A program made the translations under genes and the position numbers. Shown here one piece after another: positions 1 through 8,033 of a DNA stretch of 64,000 nucleotides. The first letter of the stretch is position 1. Every line of letters begins with the position of its first letter. Source of the DNA: Thermomicrobiaceae bacterium (GTDB taxonomy: Bacteria > Chloroflexota > Chloroflexia > Thermomicrobiales > Thermomicrobiaceae); the NCBI GenBank assembly GCA_014874455.1, contig JADBJL010000075.1:1-64000 (forward strand), in the 5' to 3' direction. Below the pieces are notes generated by a model that saw only the letters and a list, made by a program, of their open reading frames with translations, had not been told where the DNA came from and did not search any database.

Positions 1-351
1 ACCCGCGAGGGCGTCGTCTTCCAGGAAGCCGTTCCCCCCATCGCCGCCACCCGGGCCACCCCGGCGGAGACGCTCGCCATGGCCCTGGAGGCGCGCGACA
101 AGGAGACGACCAGCCACCTGACGCTGGCCGAGTTCGCGCAGATCATGGCCGACCTCGGCTGGCCGTTCCGGCCCGACGCCGCGCCGGGCGCGCAGCTCGT
201 CGAGTTTCTCGGCGCCTGGCACGCGGAGGCGCTGAAGAGCCCGAACGACCCGTACAACTTCCCGCCGCTCTTCCTAGCCGCGATGGGGCGTACCAGAGCC
301 CGCCGGTCGACCTGGCCAGCGGCACGGCCCGTGCCGAGGACGTGCACCTGA
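1..351 (+). CDS. N-terminal part of a frameshifted hypothetical protein (5' end outside window)
   Basis: The frame is open from base 1, so the start lies upstream of the window. It reads to a stop at 351, but the last 20 or so codons look unlike protein (Arg-rich) and the protein logic moves to another frame near base 286. The segment AEFAQIMADLGWPFRPDAAP...FPPLFLAAMG is normal-looking; continuing in the frame of the next entry gives YQSPPVDLASGTARAEDVHL. Adding one G to the GGGG run at 285-288 would join the two reading frames as AAMGAYQSPP. I do not recognise a family. It is one gene with the next entry, broken either by mutation or by a homopolymer sequencing error. Confidence 0.6.
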   Translation, partial: TREGVVFQEAVPPIAATRATPAETLAMALEARDKETTSHLTLAEFAQIMADLGWPFRPDAAPGAQLVEFLGAWHAEALKSPNDPYNFPPLFLAAMGRTRARRSTWPAARPVPRTCT

Positions 352-1844
352 CCATGCTGGAGGCGCGGATCCTGGCTGCCTCGCTGGAGCGCTACGATCC
401 GGGTAGTGTGCCGTTCGACTGGTCGGGCGGGCTGGCGGTGCCCCTGGCCGAGACGGCCGCCCCCTGCACGGAGCTGCGGCGCGAGTGGGGCGTCGGCGGC
501 GGCGACGCTGTCCACCTCATCGCCAACCAGGAACGCCGCAAGGCAATCCGCGAGGCCCTCCGCCGGGCCGGGGTGGACGCGGACGATGTAGAGGCTATCC
601 AACTGGCACTTGGGGTGACCCGGATCCTCGACCGGCTGTATCGCCTGGTCGTGCTCTACGGTCATGCGAACATCTGGATCGCCACCCTCTCGGACAACCC
701 GGTGCACAAGCCGAAAGCCGGCGAGGCAGACAAGCGGGCCACTTTCAAGGCCTACGTCGGCATCGACGACGCCGAGTGGCAGGAGTTTCTCCAGAAGCGC
801 GGCGGTGAGGGCATGGTGGAGGCCGAGAGAGCACTGCGCGACTGCCTCGATTTCCTCGGCTTACCAGGGATGGAGACGGTGGGCACGCTGCCGCGGTCGA
901 TCCCAGGCTGGCGCGTCGAGTGGTCGACCGTCGCAGGAGCGCCCGAGCACGCGGTGGTGATGCCCTGGGAGAGCCGCTTCGACATGCCTGGCCAGTACCA
1001 GCACAACGTCGTGCTCGTCCCCGGCAAGGTGCACCAGGCCGAGACCACCGGCACCTATGTCCTCAAGCTGCAACGGGAGCCGGATCACCCGGAGCAGGGC
1101 TGGGTCGAGCGGGCGGCTGAGGTCGTGGTCAAGGCGGAGCTGGAGACCAGCTCGCGCCCGAGCGTGCAGACGTTCGTCAGCGCCGGGCAGGGGCCAGTCG
1201 GGCTGGCCAGCTCGCTCGCCGAGCTCTTGAGCGGCTGGTTCCAGGAGATCGCACAGCCCGAGGCCCGCGCGCGGCTCGTCGTGACCTACCACGAGCCTCC
1301 TGGCTACCGCGTGCGGGTCACCTTGACCTGGGATCTGTGCGGTCCTCCCGGTCCTGACGGGTGCGCCCCGGCTAGGACCAAGGGCAGGGGTCAGGCGACC
1401 TGGGTCATCGATCTCCCTTCGGATATCCTGACGAACCCGGCTGCCGTCGGGCGGTACGAGGCGTCCGGGACAGGTAGCGGGCGGTACGAGATTCTGCGCC
1501 CGGAAGGCATCGAGGTGGTGTGCACGACGTCGTGGTCCGGAAGCTGGGCCGGCGAGGTGCCATCGGGCGGGTTCTCGGTCGATGCCGAAGGGCGCTTCCA
1601 ACCGCTACTCTTCGCGCTGCATTGGCAATATGGATATGTTACAGGGAGTCACGTCAATGTGAGCAGTCGCGACAGGTGCCCGCAAGACGATTATTTCGAC
1701 GTCGTAATGGCGAGTTGGCCGCCCATCGTGCTGGTGGAACAGGGCCCGCAGACGATCACCATTCCGGGAGCAGCGCTTGGAGTCGGCCCCCTCACCGGCT
1801 CCGTCACCTGGGTGATCGAGGTGGAGGCGACCGCGGAGCCGTAG
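342..1844 (+). CDS. Hypothetical protein, C-terminal main part of the frameshifted gene
   Basis: This 500-residue frame carries most of the gene begun in the previous entry; its first Met (342) is probably internal, since meaningful sequence extends upstream in the same frame to about 288. No family is recognised. The N-terminal half is mixed alpha/beta with several Trp and charged helices; the C-terminal third (about residues 330-500) is rich in Gly, Ser, Thr, Val and Trp with paired Cys (CGPPGPDGC, VVCTTSW, SSRDRC), which suggests an extracellular beta-sandwich stabilised by disulfides. The region around 1620-1700 is locally less GC-rich than its surroundings. It stands alone, with a perfect palindrome 90 bases downstream. 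Function cannot be assigned. Confidence 0.7.
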   Translation: MHLTMLEARILAASLERYDPGSVPFDWSGGLAVPLAETAAPCTELRREWGVGGGDAVHLIANQERRKAIREALRRAGVDADDVEAIQLALGVTRILDRLYRLVVLYGHANIWIATLSDNPVHKPKAGEADKRATFKAYVGIDDAEWQEFLQKRGGEGMVEAERALRDCLDFLGLPGMETVGTLPRSIPGWRVEWSTVAGAPEHAVVMPWESRFDMPGQYQHNVVLVPGKVHQAETTGTYVLKLQREPDHPEQGWVERAAEVVVKAELETSSRPSVQTFVSAGQGPVGLASSLAELLSGWFQEIAQPEARARLVVTYHEPPGYRVRVTLTWDLCGPPGPDGCAPARTKGRGQATWVIDLPSDILTNPAAVGRYEASGTGSGRYEILRPEGIEVVCTTSWSGSWAGEVPSGGFSVDAEGRFQPLLFALHWQYGYVTGSHVNVSSRDRCPQDDYFDVVMASWPPIVLVEQGPQTITIPGAALGVGPLTGSVTWVIEVEATAEP

Positions 1845-1933
1845 CGCGCGACCGTGTCGCAGCGCGCCGGCAGGCGGCCGGGCCCGGCGTCGCGGCCACC
1901 CGAGCCAAGCGCATGCGCAGGCCATCTCGTACG

Positions 1934-1963
1934 CGGTAGGGCGAGCGGCCGCTCGCCCTACCG
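1934..1963. repeat. Perfect 30-bp palindrome without loop
   Basis: The centre is GGCC at 1947-1950 and every base from 1934 to 1963 pairs with its mirror (arms begin CGGTAGGGCGAGCGG). It lies 90 bases after the stop of the hypothetical gene and is followed at once by a second inverted repeat (1963-2014). There is no T-run on either strand, so it is not a classic intrinsic terminator; a REP-like mobile palindrome or a bidirectional transcription block is more likely. Confidence 0.75.
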
Positions 1964-2014
1964 GTGCGTTGCGCCGGCCTGCTCGCTCGTTCGCGGCTCT
2001 GAGCCCAACGCAAC
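1963..2014. repeat. Inverted repeat with GGTGCGTTG / CAACGCAAC arms, REP-like
   Basis: Left arm GGTGCGTTG at 1963-1971 and right arm CAACGCAAC at 2006-2014 pair at 8 of 9 positions around a GC-rich loop. The same left arm and a CCCAACGCACC right arm recur at 29364-29401, also in an intergenic space, so this looks like one member of a small family of palindromic repeats. The remainder of the 1845-2223 gap shows no gene or promoter that I can support. Confidence 0.55.
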
Positions 2015-2223
2015 GAGGCAGGCTGAGCGAGACACGGCGGACGGCGCTCGCCTTCCCATCCCCTGAACTCACAGATCCACGGCTGTTCGGAAGCCCAGCG
2101 CACACCGAGAACAGGCGTCGCCTGCACCTGCCTGGTCGCCAAGCTGGCGTGAACCAGGCACTCGCCGGGCGCGATAAGCTACCTGCGTTGGCAGGCTGAG
2201 GCACCCAGAAGGGGGGCAGGCCG

Positions 2224-3105
2224 ATGGACGAGGCGATCCGGTGGCGGGCCGGGCTGATCGGAGCAGGGAGGCTGGGCAGCGCGCTGGCGGTGGCGCTGGC
2301 CCGCGCTGGGGTGACCGTAAACGCCGCCTACGACCGGGAGCTAGTACGCGCCGAGCTGCTGGCCGGACGCATCCCCGGCTGCTCGGTCGCCGCCTCTGCC
2401 CAGGCAGCCGTCGACTCCTGCGAGCTGGTGTTCTTGACCGTGCCGGACGACGCTATCGAGCCGGTCTGCTCAGGGCTCGAGTGGCGGCCAGACATGGCAG
2501 CCGTCCACTGCAGCGGCGCGCATGGACTCGACGTGCTCGAGCGGGCGCGGCAAGCTGGCGCCTGGGTCGGCGGCTTCCACCCGGTGCAGACGTTCGCGGG
2601 CACCGAGGCGGACGCCGAGCGGCTCGGCGGCTGCGTCTTCGGGATCGAAGCCGCGGAGCCGCTGCGCGGCTATCTGGAGGAGCTGGCCCGGCGGCTCGGC
2701 GGCTACCCGCTCGTCGTAGCCGGCTCGGATCGGGCGCTCTACCACGCGGCCGCGGTCTTCGCCTCCAACGCGGTGGTCACCCTGGCGGCCGTGGCGGCGC
2801 GGATCTTGCACGAGCTCGGGCTGCCGGCTGATGAGGCGACACGCGGCCTAGCGCCGCTCATGCGCACCACCGTGGAGAACATCGAGCGCCTCGGCGCGGT
2901 ACAGGCGCTGACCGGCCCGGTCGCTCGCGGCGACGTCGAGACGGTGCGGCGGCACGTCGCCGCGCTAGCGGCGCGGCTTCCCGAGTTGCTAGGCTTGTAT
3001 CGCGAGGTCACCCGGCAGACAGTCGCTCTCGCCGAGCGGCGAGGGCTCGACGTGGCGACGGCCCGGGCGATTCTCGCGGCGGTGCAGGCGGCGCAGGAGT
3101 CGTAA
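2224..3105 (+). CDS. Rossmann-fold DUF2520 protein, candidate ketopantoate reductase substitute
   Basis: The protein (293 residues) opens with a dinucleotide-binding GAGRLGSAL at about residues 13-21, followed by an FLTVPDDAI segment after beta-4 as in F420/NADP oxidoreductases, then HPVQTF and an all-helical C-terminal half typical of the 6-phosphogluconate dehydrogenase superfamily (DUF2520). It sits 10 bases before panB, which is followed by an overlapping panC. Pantoate synthesis needs a ketopantoate reductase between PanB and PanC, and no PanE or IlvC is present here. The family is known to cluster with pantothenate genes in several phyla; that it carries out the reduction is inference from position and fold. 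Start ATG at 2224 is preceded by a GGGGG-rich ribosome binding site. Confidence 0.8.
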   Translation: MDEAIRWRAGLIGAGRLGSALAVALARAGVTVNAAYDRELVRAELLAGRIPGCSVAASAQAAVDSCELVFLTVPDDAIEPVCSGLEWRPDMAAVHCSGAHGLDVLERARQAGAWVGGFHPVQTFAGTEADAERLGGCVFGIEAAEPLRGYLEELARRLGGYPLVVAGSDRALYHAAAVFASNAVVTLAAVAARILHELGLPADEATRGLAPLMRTTVENIERLGAVQALTGPVARGDVETVRRHVAALAARLPELLGLYREVTRQTVALAERRGLDVATARAILAAVQAAQES

Positions 3106-3115
3106 GGATACAGCG

Positions 3116-4024
3116 ATGCGGATCACGGTGCGCGACCTCGTGGAGATGAAGCGCAACGGCCAACGGATCGCCATGGTGACCGCGTACGACTACCCACTGG
3201 CGCGCTTGCTCGATGAGGCCGGGATCCCGATCGTGCTGGTCGGCGACTCGCTCGGGATGACGGCTCTGGGGTACGAGACGACGCTCCCGGTCACGCTCGA
3301 GGAGATGATCCACCACACCCGGGCCGTCGTGCGCGGGACGCAGCGCGCGATGGTCGTCGCTGATATGCCGTTCATGTCCTACCAGGTCAGCAGCGAGGAC
3401 GCGGTGCGCAATGCCGGCCGGCTGATCCAGGAAGGTGGTGCGCAGGCGGTCAAGCTCGAAGGTGGGCGCACTGTGATCGAGCAGGTGCGGAAGATCATCG
3501 CTGCTGGGATCCCGGTGATGGGCCACCTCGGGCTGCTCCCACAGTCCGTCCACCAGATCGGCGGCTTCCGCGTGCAGGTCAGAACCAGAGAGCAGATCCA
3601 GCGGCTGATCGAGGACGCGCTCTTGCTGCAGGAGGCCGGTGCCTTCTCGCTGGTGTTGGAGGGCATCCCCGCGCCGGTCGCCCGGGTGGTGACGGAGCTC
3701 CTGGAGATCCCGACGATCGGTATCGGCGCCGGGCCACACTGCGACGGGCAGGTGCAGGTGATCGCCGACCTCCTTCATCTCCTGCCCGGGCCGCTGCCAC
3801 GGCACGCCAGGCCCTTCCTGGAAGCGGGCGAGCTGATCCGCGACGCGCTGGCCCGCTACGCTGAGGCGGTGCGGAGCGGCGAGTTCCCGACGGCGGCCGA
3901 GAGCTTCCAGCTCCCGAAGGACGTCGACACGACGTGGCTCGACGATCTCGCGACGCGACTGGCGGGGCAGGGGCAAGATCCTGGACGCGAGGGGCAGGAG
4001 GATGCTCGTCGCGGAGCGGATTGA
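3116..4024 (+). CDS. panB: 3-methyl-2-oxobutanoate hydroxymethyltransferase
   Basis: PanB moves a hydroxymethyl group from 5,10-methylenetetrahydrofolate to 2-oxoisovalerate, giving ketopantoate, the first committed step to pantothenate and CoA. The sequence has the family hallmarks MVTAYDYPLARLLDEAGI near the N-terminus, VGDSLGM (metal-binding Asp), VVADMPFMSYQ, AVKLEGG and the GHLGLLPQSVHQIGGF block, and the IGIGAGPHCDGQ loop. At 302 residues it is slightly longer than most PanB (about 265-280) because of a hydrophilic tail. It is followed by panC with a 23-base overlap, which implies translational coupling. Confidence 0.97.
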   Translation: MRITVRDLVEMKRNGQRIAMVTAYDYPLARLLDEAGIPIVLVGDSLGMTALGYETTLPVTLEEMIHHTRAVVRGTQRAMVVADMPFMSYQVSSEDAVRNAGRLIQEGGAQAVKLEGGRTVIEQVRKIIAAGIPVMGHLGLLPQSVHQIGGFRVQVRTREQIQRLIEDALLLQEAGAFSLVLEGIPAPVARVVTELLEIPTIGIGAGPHCDGQVQVIADLLHLLPGPLPRHARPFLEAGELIRDALARYAEAVRSGEFPTAAESFQLPKDVDTTWLDDLATRLAGQGQDPGREGQEDARRGAD

Positions 4025-5030
4025 GCAGGCCCGAGCCTGGCGCGGGCGCATCACCGGCTCGGTCGGCTTCGTGCCCACCATGGGGTATCTCCACGCCGGT
4101 CACCTGGAACTGGTGCGCCGTGCCCGGCGCGAGAACGACGCGGTCGCCGTCAGCATCTTCGTCAACCCGCTGCAGTTCGGGCCAGACGAGGACTTCGCGC
4201 GCTATCCCCGTGACTTGGAGCGTGACCTCCGGCTGCTCCGGGACGAGCGGGTCGACCTCGTCTTCGCTCCTGGGGTGGAAGAGATCTACCCACCCGGCTT
4301 CGCGACCGCCGTCGACGTGGGGCCGATCGGCCAGCGGTTGGAAGGGGCGAGCCGGCCGGGCCACTTCCGCGGGGTGGCCACCGTGGTGACCAAGCTCTTC
4401 ATGATCGTCCAGCCACAGCGCGCCTACTTCGGCTGGAAAGATGCCCAGCAGGTGGTCGTGATCCGCAAGCTCGTGGCCGACCTCGCGATCCCGGTCGAGA
4501 TCGTGGCCGTGCCGACCGTGCGCGAGGAGGACGGGCTGGCCTGCAGCAGCCGCAACGTCTACCTGAGCCCCGAGGAGCGACGCGTCGCTCCGGCACTCTA
4601 CGCCGCGCTGGCCCGCGCGCGAGCACTTTGGCAGGAAGGAGAGCGGGATGCTGAGACGCTGCGCCAGGCTGTGCGCACCTCCCTGGCCAAGGAGCCGCAG
4701 ATCAGGCTCGACTACGTGAGCGTCGCCGATGCCGCCACGATGGAGGAGCTGGCGGTCGTCGACCGCCCGGCTATCCTCTCCCTCGCCGCCTGGCTCGGGG
4801 CCACCCGCCTCATCGACGCCGGGCGGCGCGGCGGCGCGGGAGCGCCGGCGTACCGCGGCTGCGCGGCAACTTCCCCGGCTCCCCGAGGGCACGCTGCCAC
4901 GCTTCTTCGCACGTCATGGCCAAGCAGTGCGGCTAGCGGGCTGCGGGCACTCAGATCCCGAAGGTGTTGGTGCGCGTGTCGGGGAAGTACGGGCTCGGCG
5001 CCGGATAGAACTCGGGGTAGCGGCGCTTGA
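4002..5030 (+). CDS. panC: Pantoate-beta-alanine ligase (pantothenate synthetase)
   Basis: PanC joins pantoate to beta-alanine using ATP. Diagnostic motifs are PTMGYLHAGH (nucleotide-binding HIGH-like motif, about residues 25-34), VSIFVNPLQFGPDEDF, RPGHFRGVATVV, FGWKDAQQ and SSRNVYLSPEER. The conserved protein ends around LIDAGR (residue ~275, the usual family length is ~280); the remaining 65 or so residues are Ala/Arg/Ser/Cys-rich and lie antisense to the end of dnaG, giving an 80-base convergent overlap. That tail is probably not conserved and may reflect loss of the original stop. No panD is seen. Confidence 0.95.
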   Translation: MLVAERIEQARAWRGRITGSVGFVPTMGYLHAGHLELVRRARRENDAVAVSIFVNPLQFGPDEDFARYPRDLERDLRLLRDERVDLVFAPGVEEIYPPGFATAVDVGPIGQRLEGASRPGHFRGVATVVTKLFMIVQPQRAYFGWKDAQQVVVIRKLVADLAIPVEIVAVPTVREEDGLACSSRNVYLSPEERRVAPALYAALARARALWQEGERDAETLRQAVRTSLAKEPQIRLDYVSVADAATMEELAVVDRPAILSLAAWLGATRLIDAGRRGGAGAPAYRGCAATSPAPRGHAATLLRTSWPSSAASGLRALRSRRCWCACRGSTGSAPDRTRGSGA

Positions 5031-6804
5031 GCTGCTCCACCAGCGCCAGCGTCTGGAGCAGCGCCTCGCGGTCGCCGCTGGCCTCGGCGGCGCGGATGTC
5101 GGCCTGGAGCAGGCGCATGCGCTCGTCGTGGCGCTCGCGGCGGAGCCGGCGCAGGGTCTCCCGGATCATCTGCAGCGCCAGCCGGGTCGGGGTCTCCGGG
5201 AGCTGGCCCAGCCGCTCGAGCAGCACCTCGGCGTAGGGCTGGAGCGACTCCGGCAGCGCGGGCGGCTCACCATGCCCGTCGGCCGCGCGGAGGGCGGCGA
5301 GGATGGCCAGGTGGCGGGCATCGACGACGTCTCCCTCGCCGATCTCGGCGATGACTGTCGGAGCTGCGCCGGGGAAGCGGAGCAGCAGCGCCACCAGGTG
5401 CTCTTCCGGCGTCATCGGCCGGCGGGCTGCCGCCTCGGCCACCTGGGCAGTTGCCCGCCGGACTGCGCGGGGCACCCGCCGCACGATCTCCTCACGCACC
5501 TGCAGGCGGCGAGCGACCTCCCGGATGTAGTGCTCTTGCACCACCCGGTCGCCGATCTCGTACAGCACCGGGCCGATTCGCTGCAGGAGCTGCGATTTTG
5601 CCCGCGGGTCGGCCGGCGGGGCCGGGCCGATCAGGGCGTCGAGGTAGAAGTCGAGCAGGGGTACCGGCTGGCGGATCGCCTGCTCCCAGGCCTCGCGGTT
5701 GCGCCGGATCAGCTCGTCGGGATCCGTGCCCTCTGGTAAGCGCGCGATCTGCAGGTCGACCCGCAGCGTCCGCTCGAAGCGGACGAGCTGCTGGGGATCG
5801 GGCACCGGGCGAGCCGGCTCGGCGAGCGATTCGCGCAGGACGTCCAGCCCGCGCAGCGTCGCCGCCTGGCCGGCCGCGTCGGCATCGAGCGCGAGCACGA
5901 TGTGGTCGACGAAGCGGCGTACCAGCCGCACCTGTCGCTCAGTGAGCGCGGTACCCATCGACGCGACGACGTTCGGGTAGCCGAACTGGTGCGCGGTGAT
6001 CGCGTCCATATAGCCCTCGACCACGATCACCTGGCGCGTGCGGCGGATATGCTCCAAGGCCAGGTCGATGGCGTAGAGGCTGGCGCTCTTGTCGAAGAGC
6101 GGGGTCTGGGGGGAGTTCAGGTACTTCGGCTGGGCATCCCCCAGCGCCCGCGCGCCGAAGCCGATCACCCGGCCCTCGCGGTCGCGGATCGGGAACATCA
6201 GCCGGTAGCGGAAGCGGTCATAGAGGCTCCCGTCGTCACGCCGGCCCGCGAGGCCGGCCTCGGCTAGCTCGTCGGGCGTGGCGCCCTGGCGGGTGAGGTG
6301 ACGGAGCAGGGCGTCCCAGCTCTCCGGCGCGAAGCCGAGCTGGAAGCGCTCGGCGGTGTCGCGGTCGACGCCGCGCTGCTCGAGCAGGCGCCGGCCCGGC
6401 TCGCCGTGCCCGGTGTTCCAGAGCACGTGGCTGAACCAGGCGGCCGCCCGCGCATTCAGCTCGGCCAGCCTGAGGAGCCGGGCATCCTGTTCGGCATCGG
6501 GCGGCCGCGCCGGGGTGAGCGTGATCCCGGCACGCTCGGCCAGCCGCTCGAGGGCCTCGCGGAAGCTCAGGTTCTCAATCCGCATCAGGAAGCCGATGGC
6601 GTCGCCGCCAGCGCCGCAGCCGAAGCAGTGGAACGTCTGGGTCTCCGGGAAGACGATGAAGGAGGGCGTCTTCTCCTGGTGGAAGGGGCAGAGCCCCTTG
6701 TAGTTCTTTCCCGCCTGGCGCAGCGCCACGTAGCCACCGACCAGTTCCACGAGGTCGGTCGCGTCGCGCACCCGCTCGAGGTCGTCCCGCGGCAACGTCC
6801 TCAC
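4951..6804 (-). CDS. dnaG: DNA primase
   Basis: DnaG makes RNA primers at the replication fork. The 617-residue protein shows the CHC2 zinc-binding domain (C39, H42, C60, C63 in CPFH...CFGC), the catalytic core with RFRYRLMFPIRDREG, the Toprim motif VIVVEGYMDAI, and ALDADAAG for metal binding, followed by a helical C-terminal part. It starts with GTG at 6804, whose bases overlap the stop of dgt (GTGA arrangement), so the two are translationally coupled. Here dnaG is paired with dgt and the principal sigma factor lies far away (40756-41922), so the classical dnaG-rpoD operon is split. Confidence 0.97.
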   Translation of the reverse strand: MRTLPRDDLERVRDATDLVELVGGYVALRQAGKNYKGLCPFHQEKTPSFIVFPETQTFHCFGCGAGGDAIGFLMRIENLSFREALERLAERAGITLTPARPPDAEQDARLLRLAELNARAAAWFSHVLWNTGHGEPGRRLLEQRGVDRDTAERFQLGFAPESWDALLRHLTRQGATPDELAEAGLAGRRDDGSLYDRFRYRLMFPIRDREGRVIGFGARALGDAQPKYLNSPQTPLFDKSASLYAIDLALEHIRRTRQVIVVEGYMDAITAHQFGYPNVVASMGTALTERQVRLVRRFVDHIVLALDADAAGQAATLRGLDVLRESLAEPARPVPDPQQLVRFERTLRVDLQIARLPEGTDPDELIRRNREAWEQAIRQPVPLLDFYLDALIGPAPPADPRAKSQLLQRIGPVLYEIGDRVVQEHYIREVARRLQVREEIVRRVPRAVRRATAQVAEAAARRPMTPEEHLVALLLRFPGAAPTVIAEIGEGDVVDARHLAILAALRAADGHGEPPALPESLQPYAEVLLERLGQLPETPTRLALQMIRETLRRLRRERHDERMRLLQADIRAAEASGDREALLQTLALVEQLKRRYPEFYPAPSPYFPDTRTNTFGI

Positions 6805-7862
6805 CCCAGCACTGACCAGAAGCGCGGCACGTAGATGAGGTCGAAGCGCGAGAGCGCGTAGCGGTCGGTCATGCTGGCGACGTAGTCAGCGGCGACGCGC
6901 TCCACCCCGTCGTCGGCCAGGGCCCGGGCGAACTCGCGGGGCACCTCGTGCGGGTGCTCGACATAGTACTCGAAGAGCATCTGCACCAGGCGCTCGGCCT
7001 TGCGAGTAGCCTCGGTCCGGTTGAGTGGCTCGTAGACCCGCTCGAAGAGGAAGTCACGCAGCGCGTCGGCCGCCTGCCTGACCGGCTCGGAGAACCGGAT
7101 CACCTGCTCGCCGACGCGGTACCGATCGAGCAGCGGCGCCGACGTCTCGATCACGTCGCGCACCAGCCGGTCGATGCGCTCCCCGTGTGTGGAGCCCAGC
7201 ACCTCGAGTGCGAGCCTCGGGATCTCCTCCGCCCGCACCATGCCGGCGCGGATAGCGTCATCGAGGTCATGGTTGATGTAGGCGATACCGTCGCTGACCT
7301 TAACCACCTGGGCCTCGGGGGTCTGCGGCCGGCCAGCGGCCTCGCCAGCGATACTGTCCACCGGCTTGGAGTGGCGGAGGATGCCGTCGCGTACTGGATC
7401 AGTCAGGTTCAGCCCGCGGCCGTCTCGCTCGATCCGGTCGACCACCCGGAGGCTCTGCTCGTTGTGGCGAAAGCCCGGGAAGACGGCAGCCAGCGCCCGC
7501 TCACCGGTGTGGCCGAAGGGCGTATGCCCCAGGTCGTGGCCGAGGCCGATCGCCTCGATCAGATCCTCGTTGAGCCCGAGCGCGCGGCCGATCGTCCGGG
7601 CGATCTGCGTCACTTCGAGCGTGTGGGTGAGCCGGGTGCGGAAGTGATCCCCCTCGGGAGCGATGAAGACCTGGGTTTTGTGCTTGAGCCGGCGGAACGC
7701 CTTGGAGTGGATGATCCGGTCACGGTCGCGCTGGAACTCGGTGCGCACGCTGCAGGGCGGCTCCGAGCGCGGGCGGTGAGCATCACGACTGCGGGTCGCG
7801 ACCGGGTGCAACCACTGCTCCTCGCGCGCCTCGATCCGCTGGCGAATGGCGACCGGTTCCAT
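6801..7862 (-). CDS. dgt: Deoxyguanosinetriphosphate triphosphohydrolase-like HD protein
   Basis: This HD-superfamily enzyme hydrolyses dNTPs to the deoxynucleoside and triphosphate and helps control dNTP pools. The 353-residue sequence contains FQRDRDRIIHSKAFRRLKHKTQVF, the HD metal-binding residues in RLTHTLEV and GLGHDLGHTPFGHTGE, and KVSDGIAYINHDLDDA, all matching the shorter dgt type. It is directly coupled to dnaG (four-base overlap). The same gene pair occurs in several other phyla, in keeping with a link between nucleotide supply and replication. The upstream 171-base gap holds a small hairpin that belongs to the gene before it. Confidence 0.94.
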   Translation of the reverse strand: MEPVAIRQRIEAREEQWLHPVATRSRDAHRPRSEPPCSVRTEFQRDRDRIIHSKAFRRLKHKTQVFIAPEGDHFRTRLTHTLEVTQIARTIGRALGLNEDLIEAIGLGHDLGHTPFGHTGERALAAVFPGFRHNEQSLRVVDRIERDGRGLNLTDPVRDGILRHSKPVDSIAGEAAGRPQTPEAQVVKVSDGIAYINHDLDDAIRAGMVRAEEIPRLALEVLGSTHGERIDRLVRDVIETSAPLLDRYRVGEQVIRFSEPVRQAADALRDFLFERVYEPLNRTEATRKAERLVQMLFEYYVEHPHEVPREFARALADDGVERVAADYVASMTDRYALSRFDLIYVPRFWSVLG

Positions 7863-7949
7863 GCGCTGCTCCTCGCGTCATCACTACGTCAAAGTGTACG
7901 TACGAGCGGCCGTGCCGGCCACCTCGTCAAGGGTCGCTCACCATTGCGA

Positions 7950-7966
7950 GCGTGGTTCTACCACGC
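7950..7966 (-). terminator. Short hairpin after the sigma/anti-sigma unit
   Basis: A perfect 7-bp stem GCGTGGT/ACCACGC with a three-base loop lies about 70 bases beyond the stop of the anti-sigma-like gene. It has no T-run, so it would be a weak or factor-dependent terminator, or an RNA-processing site. Confidence 0.4.
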
Positions 7967-8033
7967 GCCACCTCTGGCCGTTGTGCCGAAGGTCGCGGCT
8001 GCTGAGACCGCAGGGAAAAGAAGAAGCGGCGGA

